A stretch of DNA of 64,000 bases from Helicobacter sp. MIT 99-5507. Lineage in GTDB: Bacteria > Campylobacterota > Campylobacteria > Campylobacterales > Helicobacteraceae. Both the position numbers and the translations under genes were made by a program. Under the pieces are notes generated by a model, which worked only from the letters and a program-made list of their open reading frames with translations, was not told the origin of the DNA and ran no database searches. The DNA lies in the NCBI RefSeq assembly GCF_003364295.1, contig NZ_NXLO01000001.1, forward strand, positions 372,001 through 436,000. The letters run 5' to 3'. Below are positions 54,864 to 62,189 of this stretch, piece after piece. How positions within the stretch are numbered: the first letter of the stretch is position 1; each line of letters opens with the position of its first letter.

Positions 54864-55982
54864 TCATATATCTTTTAAAAAACCATACTCACATTTACAA
54901 AGATTTTGTTGATTAAATTCTTCTATCCATTTTTGGTTAATTTTCATTGCTTCTTTGCTCTCATCAATGCCAATGAAGTTTCGCCCAAGCAAGAATGATT
55001 CTCTCAAAAATCCACCACTTCCACAAAAGCAATCCATTACTAAGGAATCCACATTAGAGGACATTTGAATAATTCTTTTTAACATTGCATTATTTTTCTG
55101 TGTAGGATAAATAGGATTTTGTGTGTCTTTAAACTCCCAAATATCCTGAATCTTTTTACCCTTAGAATCTTGCGCATACACCTTTTTTCTGGGCACTCCA
55201 TTTTTGCTCCATTCAATCAATCCTGCTTTTTCTAGCCTATCTAACTCACTTAAAGAGCAACGCCAATGCCTACCAAGAGGTGGTTTTAAACCATTCCACT
55301 CTTGACCACTCTCACCATTTTGCGTAACTCCTGGTGCGTGAAGCGGAATCGTAGTATAAAAGCCCTTATCATCTTGTTTTTTAAATCGTTTATGTAAATC
55401 AGTTTTTGTGATTTCCTCATAAATTTCATTCCAAATATATTGATTGCTTTTTACATAAAATAAGATTCTATCTTTGATATTTCCATAAGCTCTGCGTTTA
55501 AAGTTTTTGGGATTGCATTTAATACGCACAATATCACTAATAAAATGCTCTCTGCCAAAAATCTCATCACAGAGGATTTTGACATAATGCCCCACCTTAT
55601 CATCAATGTGTAAATATAAACTTCCCTTTTCACTCATTAATTCTTTGATTAAGATTAAGCGATAGTAGAGAAATTCCAAATAAGATTCCAAATTAAATTT
55701 ATCTTTATAGGCAACTTTTGAATCCAAACTCGCACTCATCGTGCTTCCCAGTCTAAAGATATTATTGGTAGCAAAAGGAGGGTCAATATAGACTAAATCT
55801 ACACTATTTTTAAAAGTCTTTTTATGATTAAAATCTTTATTTTGCAAGAGATTTTGCATAGCATTAAGGTTATCATCAAAAATAAGTAAATTTTCTTGAT
55901 TGTAATTCCCTTGTAATTCTCTGCTCAATGGGAGTTTGAGAAAATCTTGCGGGGATTGAAAAGAGTTAAAAAGATGAAACAT
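54864..55982 (-). CDS. Type II DNA methyltransferase (N6-adenine/N4-cytosine)
   Basis: A 372-residue methyltransferase of the N6_N4 family. Motif IV VDLVYIDPPFATNN (~residue 66) precedes motif I VMDCFCGSGGFLRESFLLGR with FIGIDES near the C-terminus, the beta-type order. The DPPF motif points to adenine or N4-cytosine methylation. It is the last gene of a five-gene operon, 2 bases after the endonuclease. Recognition sequence not predictable from sequence reading. Confidence 0.9.
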   Translation of the reverse strand: MFHLFNSFQSPQDFLKLPLSRELQGNYNQENLLIFDDNLNAMQNLLQNKDFNHKKTFKNSVDLVYIDPPFATNNIFRLGSTMSASLDSKVAYKDKFNLESYLEFLYYRLILIKELMSEKGSLYLHIDDKVGHYVKILCDEIFGREHFISDIVRIKCNPKNFKRRAYGNIKDRILFYVKSNQYIWNEIYEEITKTDLHKRFKKQDDKGFYTTIPLHAPGVTQNGESGQEWNGLKPPLGRHWRCSLSELDRLEKAGLIEWSKNGVPRKKVYAQDSKGKKIQDIWEFKDTQNPIYPTQKNNAMLKRIIQMSSNVDSLVMDCFCGSGGFLRESFLLGRNFIGIDESKEAMKINQKWIEEFNQQNLCKCEYGFLKDI

Positions 55983-55984
55983 TG

Positions 55985-56770
55985 CTATACCTGATAAAGA
56001 AAATCTCTTAAAAGTAATGCGGATAAAATATTATGATTTTGGTAGCCTTTTGTGAGTGTTTCAAACATTTTGTTTTTGCCTTGAATATAACATACTCCGT
56101 CTAAAATTGCTACTTTGATAATATTTGGAGTTAAAGAAGTGTTAAGTAAGCTTATCGCATCTTCAAGTTGAGCATTTTGATGTCCTCCAAAATCACTTAA
56201 AAATTTTGCTTCTCCAAGAATCATTTTTCCATTGAACCTCGCAATAAAATCTAAACCTTTTAAACGAGTATAGCCCAAATGTTCTTTTGCAAATTCTTGC
56301 ATAGCTGAATCTGAAGCGTTTAAAATAGCATTTTCGTTAGTATTTTTAAATACTTCTAGGCTAACAGGCTGGATTCCTAAAATTCCACTATTCACCCAAC
56401 GCTTAAAAAGCGGTCCTATTTGGCGATTCGTTTCTTTTGGTTGTGAGAGATTTTCATAAATTTTGTTTAATCCCATTTCTTTTAATCTCCCACAAATTCT
56501 TGCTATCGTTGCAGGATTCCTTTTGATTGCACTTTTGTCGCGCCTTAGATAGGCGATATAAGAATCCTTAATAGGAAACAAATCAAAATCAAGCAAGGAT
56601 TCTATAATTTTTTCTTGCTCATTGACACTAAAGGCTTTTTCAAACCTATCCCATTTGATAGAATCTATTTCTCTTATATTGTCTGGACTCATAGGATATA
56701 CTCTAAAAAGCTGGTCTAAATAATCTTTTTGATTTGCAAGCTCTATGCTTGATTTAAGAAAACAATTCAT
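55985..56770 (-). CDS. Type II restriction endonuclease
   Basis: A 261-residue protein. Evidence is a PD-(D/E)XK-like core, LKGLDFIARFNGKMILGEAK followed by FGGHQNAQLEDA, and its position immediately before the methyltransferase gene. The N-terminus has a helical DNA-binding-like part with RNPATIARICGRLKEMG. Its ATG overlaps the TAA of the upstream ThsB-like gene (TAATG), with GGAGAG as ribosome site. The family is not one I can name with certainty. Confidence 0.75.
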   Translation of the reverse strand: MNCFLKSSIELANQKDYLDQLFRVYPMSPDNIREIDSIKWDRFEKAFSVNEQEKIIESLLDFDLFPIKDSYIAYLRRDKSAIKRNPATIARICGRLKEMGLNKIYENLSQPKETNRQIGPLFKRWVNSGILGIQPVSLEVFKNTNENAILNASDSAMQEFAKEHLGYTRLKGLDFIARFNGKMILGEAKFLSDFGGHQNAQLEDAISLLNTSLTPNIIKVAILDGVCYIQGKNKMFETLTKGYQNHNILSALLLRDFLYQV

Positions 56771-57345
56771 TATCTCTCCATTCTTAAAAGTTTAATATTT
56801 TTGAAAATACCCAAAAAAATCAAGATAATCACTAAGATTCCAAAAAAATTAAAAAATGGAAATAGGCTTTTAGGTTTGGTTGTATATTTTTGCAATTTTA
56901 TTTTTTTGCCTTTACTTTCAGTTATGTTTTTATTTATCCAAGATTCTAAATTATTCCTAATATCTTGATACGCACCTTTTGAATTTGGTTCATAACAATG
57001 AATATCAAAGACATTTTGCCCTTTTTTCGTTGTTTGGTGCTTTCTATCTTTTAGATTGTGAATAAAGATTCCAAAAATAGGAATCCCTAACTCTTTAGCT
57101 CTTTTAACTTCATATTTCACCCATTGTCTTGTATGTGTTTTCTCACCTATTAGCACTATTACACAATCGCAACCTTTCATTTGTTTATCTATCCAATTTT
57201 GAATAGATTTATCCCCACTTTTTTTAATTTGTTCCCAATCATTAGTATTGCAAACCCTTTGTCCCTCAACAACACCCATATTGCGTATTTGTTGCACTCT
57301 CCAACTATCTAAGTCATAGTGAAAACTAAAAAAGACTTTTTTCAT
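56770..57345 (-). CDS. Thoeris ThsB-like TIR-fold (DUF1863) protein with C-terminal membrane segment
   Basis: A 191-residue protein. KVFFSFHYDLDSWRVQQIRN, INWIDK-type NWIDKQMKGCDCVIVLIGEK and TRQWVKYEVKRAKELGIPIF are the DUF1863/ThsB signature, a TIR-like fold that in Thoeris makes a cyclic-ADP-ribose-type signal upon phage infection. A hydrophobic segment near the C-terminus (FFNFFGILVIILIFLGIF) should anchor it, which standard ThsB lacks. The start ATG overlaps the upstream TGA (ATGA). No ThsA effector is recognisable nearby; the TIR protein at 57753 may serve instead. Confidence 0.82.
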   Translation of the reverse strand: MKKVFFSFHYDLDSWRVQQIRNMGVVEGQRVCNTNDWEQIKKSGDKSIQNWIDKQMKGCDCVIVLIGEKTHTRQWVKYEVKRAKELGIPIFGIFIHNLKDRKHQTTKKGQNVFDIHCYEPNSKGAYQDIRNNLESWINKNITESKGKKIKLQKYTTKPKSLFPFFNFFGILVIILIFLGIFKNIKLLRMER

Positions 57346-57743
57346 AAAACACTCCATAAAATAAAACTACAAATTCCTACCAATCCATAAAAAAGCCAAA
57401 TAGAATGAGAAAAAAATACTTTCATATAGGATAAAAATCCTTTTTGATAATTTTTAAAACTGCTAAAATCAAAGTCTTGAATTATGCTTTGCTCTTTGAT
57501 TGCTTCAGCATAAAAATCTCTAAATTTTCTCTCTTGCCAAAGGTAATACATATCTAGCAGACAACAAAGGAATAGAGGAATAAAAGCAATAAGAATCATT
57601 TGTTTATTTTGACTTGATGCATACACAGCAAAAAGAGCGGATATTATAGTGATACACATTGTTTTTATTTGCGAGGAATTTGTATTCATTCTTGAAATTG
57701 TATTTTGGATAAATTCTAAAAATTTCATTCTCTCTTGCGTCAT
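57342..57743 (-). CDS. Small membrane protein of a TIR defence module, SLATT-like
   Basis: A 133-residue protein with three hydrophobic segments: MCITIISALFAVYAS, LIAFIPLFLCCLLDMYYLW and WLFYGLVGICSFILW. The middle is flanked by QERKFRDFYAEA, reminiscent of SLATT or DUF4231 membrane proteins that accompany nucleotide-signalling defence genes. It overlaps the ThsB-like gene by ATGA and follows the TIR gene by 9 bases. In this context a pore-forming effector or membrane tether is plausible; this is inference. Confidence 0.6.
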   Translation of the reverse strand: MTQERMKFLEFIQNTISRMNTNSSQIKTMCITIISALFAVYASSQNKQMILIAFIPLFLCCLLDMYYLWQERKFRDFYAEAIKEQSIIQDFDFSSFKNYQKGFLSYMKVFFSHSIWLFYGLVGICSFILWSVL

Positions 57744-57752
57744 CTCTCACTC

Positions 57753-58961
57753 CTAATTTATCTTGTGGCTAGTTTTTGGCAATTTTTTGGCAATATTAAT
57801 TTTATAATTAGAATCCAAATACCACTCATCTACAAAAGATTTACATATAAATTTATTTTCTTCAATATCTTCTTTGTTAATAATATACATCGGTTTTCCT
57901 AGTGCCTTAAAATAGTTTAACTCATATTTACACCAATCTGATTGTCTCGAATTGTCGGAGTCTACAAATAACAAGCTCTTAGATTGCTCTAATCTTTTTT
58001 CCAAAACTTTTAATGTGGCATTGCATAATAATTCTCGTTTCAAATAATCTGAATCATTTATCCAATCACAAAAAATATTCTTCCCATGTTTATTTTCAAA
58101 TGAAATTAATTTTTGCACTACGACATAATCCTTATAGCTATGCGAAATAAAAAAATCATATGTTTTTATTTTTTGCTCTTTCGCATTTTCAATTCTGTAT
58201 TCAAGTTCCATCGGAGTTTCAGGTATTGTATATTTTTCATTAGGATATACTTTTTTTAAATACTCTTTTCTCTTTTTATTGCTTGTATGTACTTGCATAT
58301 ATTTTTGTTTTCGTGCTCTAGGCTGATAATTAAAACTTTGCAAATGATCAAACGCAATCAACCTAAGCTGTTTATTGAGTTCAGCATCATTCAGTTTGAA
58401 AAAGAACTGTATTATTTTAGAGCTATAATACTTCTTCAATTCTAAAAGAATATACATTTTATCCTTTTGACTTGCATTCTTTCTTTCATAAAATCCAATT
58501 AATTGATCGATAAACTCGGGTGTCATTTGCTGCGTTTTTAATTTAGCATGTTCTATTTTTTGATTTATCTTTTCAATCTTTGGCTTTCTTTCATTCCATA
58601 ATTTCTGTTTTAACTCACTTACTGTTTCTTCTGAATAATTAGCAGCATATTCTTTTCGTGTTTCTGCAGATAAAATTTCCCTATATTTGTTTGAAGAATA
58701 TAATAATTTCTCCGGCTTTTCCATATTATAGCGTGCCTTTCCAAAACGCTTTTTTAAATGCTTATCCTTTTTATTGTAATACCAATACTTGATCTCAACT
58801 GAATCCCATTCATGTGGATAAAAATATTTCAACATATCAACAACATCATTATCCGTATAATCTTTTGGCAATAATCCTTGAATAGATTTTAACTGTATAT
58901 TCCACATTGAAATAATATCCCTTATTTCATGTTCGTAAATGTGTTTTGTAACCCCAGACAT
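57753..58961 (-). CDS. TIR-domain protein with a helical N-terminal domain
   Basis: A 402-residue protein. The C-terminal TIR domain (~residues 265-390) starts KTYDFFISHSYKDYVVVQKL, and later has SDWCKYELNYF, with the Glu expected for NAD cleavage, and KPMYIINKED. The first ~260 residues are charged and helical (MSGVTKHIYEHEIRDIIS onward), with no domain I recognise; they may sense infection. The ribosome site AAAGGAGGGA is stronger than most in the window, hinting at a foreign origin. It heads the operon TIR > membrane protein > ThsB-like > endonuclease > methyltransferase. Confidence 0.82.
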   Translation of the reverse strand: MSGVTKHIYEHEIRDIISMWNIQLKSIQGLLPKDYTDNDVVDMLKYFYPHEWDSVEIKYWYYNKKDKHLKKRFGKARYNMEKPEKLLYSSNKYREILSAETRKEYAANYSEETVSELKQKLWNERKPKIEKINQKIEHAKLKTQQMTPEFIDQLIGFYERKNASQKDKMYILLELKKYYSSKIIQFFFKLNDAELNKQLRLIAFDHLQSFNYQPRARKQKYMQVHTSNKKRKEYLKKVYPNEKYTIPETPMELEYRIENAKEQKIKTYDFFISHSYKDYVVVQKLISFENKHGKNIFCDWINDSDYLKRELLCNATLKVLEKRLEQSKSLLFVDSDNSRQSDWCKYELNYFKALGKPMYIINKEDIEENKFICKSFVDEWYLDSNYKINIAKKLPKTSHKIN

Positions 58962-58995
58962 ATATTCCCTCCTTTAAGTTTTTAAATATGTGCTA

Positions 58996-59001
58996 TAATA
59001 C
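58996..59001 (-). promoter_or_regulatory. -10 box and flanking dyad of the TIR operon
   Basis: TATTAT on the minus strand, 35 bases before the TIR gene ATG. It is flanked by an imperfect dyad (ATATGT ... CACATAT) that could be an operator. Confidence 0.45.
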
Positions 59002-59030
59002 ATATAAATTGCTTTATGACTCTGCACTTC

Positions 59031-59046
59031 TAAGTGTCGGCACTTA
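59031..59046. terminator. Hairpin after the guaA fragment
   Basis: TAAGTG / CACTTA stem with a TCGG loop, 13 bases past the guaA stop codon on the minus strand. It fits the native guaA terminator carried with the fragment. Confidence 0.4.
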
Positions 59047-59058
59047 TTTTTCAACTTC

Positions 59059-59136
59059 TCACTCCCACTCAATCGTGCCCGGGGTTTAGAAGTTATATCA
59101 TACACTACGCGGTTAATGCCCTCTATTTTATTTCTA
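59059..59136 (-). pseudogene. guaA: 3' fragment of guaA (GMP synthase)
   Basis: About 25 codons read KIEGINRVVYDITSK, then after adding one C, PPGTIEWE and stop. This is the invariant C-terminus of GMP synthase. The rest of guaA is not here. It begins exactly where the restriction endonuclease gene at 59134 ends. The 3' end of guaA is a known integration site for genomic islands, so this may be a displaced att-like copy or the scar of restriction-modification gene insertion. The single missing C prevents translation in frame. Confidence 0.85.
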
Positions 59137-59898
59137 TCCATTTTGAATAACCCTCAAAATCTCTAACACATCGTAATTGTGATTCTTGCTTAAGATTCCA
59201 AAAATCTTAAAACACTCAAACACAAATGTCTTATGTCTAGCATCTAATGACAAAATCCCACATTCTTTAGCCCTAGCAACTCTTCCAAGAAAACCTATAT
59301 TCTCCTTAGATTCTAATTCTGTGATAGGAAAGCACATATAAAGCATAGGTTGCACTCCTATAGCTCTTTGCTTTTCTTTGATGATGATTTCAACCAGCAC
59401 ATCAAAATTACCAAATTTATGAACTAAAAGCGGATATTTCACTTCACTTACATAAAATTCTATGTCTAAAATTTGCTTCTGCTTTGGGTGGCTTCTAAAA
59501 ATCTGTAAATCCTCTCTGCTGTCTATAAAATCCTCATTTTTAAGACTTTGTAAAAATGCGCAAAGATTTTCGATCTCTGCCTTGTTGATAATCCCCCACT
59601 GCACAAAATAATATAAATATTCACTTAGCTCATAAAGTGCCTTATTTTTCCCATTTGCTCCTACAAAATGCGTCTCTTGCAAGGTGCTTAAAACAAGTTT
59701 TTCTTTATCGCTTTTATCCACATCATAGCCGATTTGCCATTCAATATAATGCTTTTGTGAGAATGGAATTTGTTTTGTTGCCGTTGGGATTCCATATTCA
59801 TAAAAACTATTTCTTGTCTTTACTCTAATCTTACCGCTTTGTGTTGTAAGCGGAATCTCTATGCGAATTTTATTATTTTCCAAACCCTCAATCCTCAT
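59134..59898 (-). CDS. Probable type II restriction endonuclease
   Basis: A 254-residue protein with no domain I can name. Position is the evidence: it overlaps the adenine methyltransferase gene by 11 bases and has restriction-enzyme size. Charged segments such as QILDIEFYVSEVKYPLLVH and FGNFDVLVEIIIKEKQR could form the active site (D/E-x-K). The stop lies at the junction with the guaA fragment. Candidate cognate nuclease of the system at 59888. Confidence 0.6.
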   Translation of the reverse strand: MRIEGLENNKIRIEIPLTTQSGKIRVKTRNSFYEYGIPTATKQIPFSQKHYIEWQIGYDVDKSDKEKLVLSTLQETHFVGANGKNKALYELSEYLYYFVQWGIINKAEIENLCAFLQSLKNEDFIDSREDLQIFRSHPKQKQILDIEFYVSEVKYPLLVHKFGNFDVLVEIIIKEKQRAIGVQPMLYMCFPITELESKENIGFLGRVARAKECGILSLDARHKTFVFECFKIFGILSKNHNYDVLEILRVIQNG

Positions 59899-60994
59899 AA
59901 TGCACCCCTAACAAATCTTTGAAATACTGCACTATATCCTCACTTAGATTCTTGCTTTCACTTGCTTTGATAAATGCAGATTCTAAGGCTTGAAATTTCT
60001 TAAAATCTATGAAAATATCACAATTTCCTAGATAATAAGGAATATGCTTGATGATTTGCTTAAACACATCAACATAGCAATAAAGGCTATATTTATCTTG
60101 TGTAACATACACCGCATTTGCAATATTTTTGCTTATAAATGTTTTAGAGCGGCGGAGGGCATTAATATCGCGCAGAGTATAAAACATTGCCACTTTTTCA
60201 GCTTCGCATACCCGCTTTTTATTTGGATATTTATCAATGTATCTTGCGATAAAATCAAAATCATTGAGCTTAAAAGATTTGCCCTCACGAGTTTTAAAAG
60301 TAAAATTACAAATAAAATCATAATCCATTCCTTGATTGTCCCTTTCATACAAGGCAATGACAATAGGAAAAAATCCCAAAGATTTAGGGCAAAAGATTTG
60401 TGAGCTAATAATTGTAGAATCCAATAAGCGATAGTGTTTAGTAAAGTTTTTTAAGGATTTAAAGTTTGTTTCTTTAATCAAATAAGAAAGCGGATGAAGC
60501 ACACAGATATAATCAGCTTTTAATATATTAAATGAGCGCAAAAAGCTAATGCCTATATCTCGTGCTTTAAGATGAGAATCCACAGGGTTAGAATCTGTGC
60601 TTTTAAGGTGATTTTGCACGATAGAGGTTTTGTCATTATAGGGCGGATTTCCAATAATAATGAGCTTATCGGATTCTGTAAGGCTAAATTTGTCTCTTTG
60701 GACATCGGCGAGTGCGTTAGTATGGATAAATAAGGGCTTCATATAAGAATCTTTAAAATATGCTTTTGCTTTTGATAGGGCAACACTATCAATATCTGCA
60801 CCGATATTTTGCTTAAAACCCTCTAAATTTAAAAAGCTGCCATAACCACAAGAGCTATCAAGCAAAATATAATCTTTTAGATTACTGATAGAATCTGCAA
60901 GCATTTGATAAGCAATCTGCACAATACAGCTCGGTGTGTAAAAGCTACCTTGATTCACCATTTGGATTCTATCTAAATGTGCTTGAGCTGTCAT
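59888..60994 (-). CDS. Type II adenine-specific DNA methyltransferase
   Basis: A 368-residue enzyme. Motif I LLDSSCGYGSFLN (~residue 46), GADIDSVALSKAK (motif II) and motif IV IIIGNPPYNDKTS (~residue 113), in gamma-type order, mark an N6-adenine methyltransferase. FYTPSCIVQIAYQM at the N-terminus is typical of SAM-binding start regions in this group. It overlaps the partner endonuclease gene by 11 bases. Its ATG is 31 bases downstream of the HNH gene stop. Confidence 0.9.
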   Translation of the reverse strand: MTAQAHLDRIQMVNQGSFYTPSCIVQIAYQMLADSISNLKDYILLDSSCGYGSFLNLEGFKQNIGADIDSVALSKAKAYFKDSYMKPLFIHTNALADVQRDKFSLTESDKLIIIGNPPYNDKTSIVQNHLKSTDSNPVDSHLKARDIGISFLRSFNILKADYICVLHPLSYLIKETNFKSLKNFTKHYRLLDSTIISSQIFCPKSLGFFPIVIALYERDNQGMDYDFICNFTFKTREGKSFKLNDFDFIARYIDKYPNKKRVCEAEKVAMFYTLRDINALRRSKTFISKNIANAVYVTQDKYSLYCYVDVFKQIIKHIPYYLGNCDIFIDFKKFQALESAFIKASESKNLSEDIVQYFKDLLGVHYED

Positions 60995-61025
60995 TTATTC
61001 TGTTCTCACTTTACTCCCAATGTTG

Positions 61026-62189
61026 CTATATTAATAGATACTTTTCTAGGTTATATTCTACCGCTAAAGAATCGGGCTTTTCTGATTCTTTATGTGGAAT
61101 GGAAATAATACGATTATCCAAGCTATTTAAGATTCCATATTTATCAGCAATTCTATGAGAGCTAGAAATTTTAATTCTTAAATTTTTACTTTCATCATAA
61201 ACAAATCCAAACAATCCGTTATCAAACATTTTGTGCATTTCATAGCTTAAAGCTATTCCGTTAGATACTGCAAATGAGCCGCCATCTCTATAAGGAATAA
61301 TATGTGCTGCTTCAAGCAATACCCTATTGTCTATAAAAATACTTTGTCCCGTAATAGCACATTGATAGTTGTAGGCTTTTAAAACATTTTCTCGAAATAG
61401 CCTTTGTTCTCTTGCAGGGCGAGAATTATTTTGGATAGGAGTTGGTTGAGAAAAAACAATATTATTCATTTCAATTTGTAGTCTATCTACAAAATTAAAA
61501 TCAACAATTATATTATAATTAGAATCTATCACTAAAGCAGTTTGTAAAAAATTATAAATATATGAAATAGGTCTCTTTAATTCATCTTGAGTGTCTAAAT
61601 CAAGATTATCAAAGGCGTTATCATCATATCGCATTAATAAAATATTTTCTTTTGTTTGGGCTAGAATATTTTGCAATAGAATTTTATCAAGCATTTGAAT
61701 ATTATAAGTCCTTATAAAATTTAAAAGTGCCAAATAAGGACGGATTAAATCTGCAGTGTCGTAATACGAGAGAATCAGCTTTAATATTTCATACTGATAA
61801 AAATCTAATAGATCAGAATCTGCAAAAGACCGAATCAAAAGGTTGGGTGGTAAAGAATCTATATTTTTTCTTCCTGCTCTTAAATCATTTTCATCGTAAG
61901 CATTTTGATTCAAAAGTGAATTTCTCATAAAAACATTTGTTTCAGGTGTTAGCTTAAAAGCAAAATCACTCGGCTTATCATATTCTATCAAGCCAATTTT
62001 CCTCATATCTGGGTATTTTGATTTATAATTAGTAGAAATGAGGTTTAAATACCTCTCAACACCAAGTTGGCAAAGCGTGGGTAGCTCTACCCCTATGAGA
62101 TTAGATAAATTATGCTTAAAATGCTTGAAAGAATCGAAAAATAATTCTGTATTTTTCCTTTTATATCGTATATTAACTTGTTTCAACAC
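61026..62189 (-). CDS. HNH restriction endonuclease
   Basis: A 387-residue protein with a C-terminal HNH_2-type domain: FRENVLKAYNYQCAITGQSI, LEAAHIIPYRDGG, NGIALSYEMHKMFDNGLFGF. Here AAHIIP carries the catalytic His and H-K-x-F-D the metal ligand region. The N-terminal two thirds is probably the DNA-recognition part. It overlaps the double methyltransferase gene by 7 bases, so it is its cognate nuclease. Confidence 0.85.
   Translation of the reverse strand: MLKQVNIRYKRKNTELFFDSFKHFKHNLSNLIGVELPTLCQLGVERYLNLISTNYKSKYPDMRKIGLIEYDKPSDFAFKLTPETNVFMRNSLLNQNAYDENDLRAGRKNIDSLPPNLLIRSFADSDLLDFYQYEILKLILSYYDTADLIRPYLALLNFIRTYNIQMLDKILLQNILAQTKENILLMRYDDNAFDNLDLDTQDELKRPISYIYNFLQTALVIDSNYNIIVDFNFVDRLQIEMNNIVFSQPTPIQNNSRPAREQRLFRENVLKAYNYQCAITGQSIFIDNRVLLEAAHIIPYRDGGSFAVSNGIALSYEMHKMFDNGLFGFVYDESKNLRIKISSSHRIADKYGILNSLDNRIISIPHKESEKPDSLAVEYNLEKYLLI

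Noticed and set aside
57753-58961. TIR protein as a complete canonical Thoeris system
   Set aside because: A ThsB-like partner is present, but no ThsA with SLOG or sirtuin domain; the N-terminal part does not resemble either.
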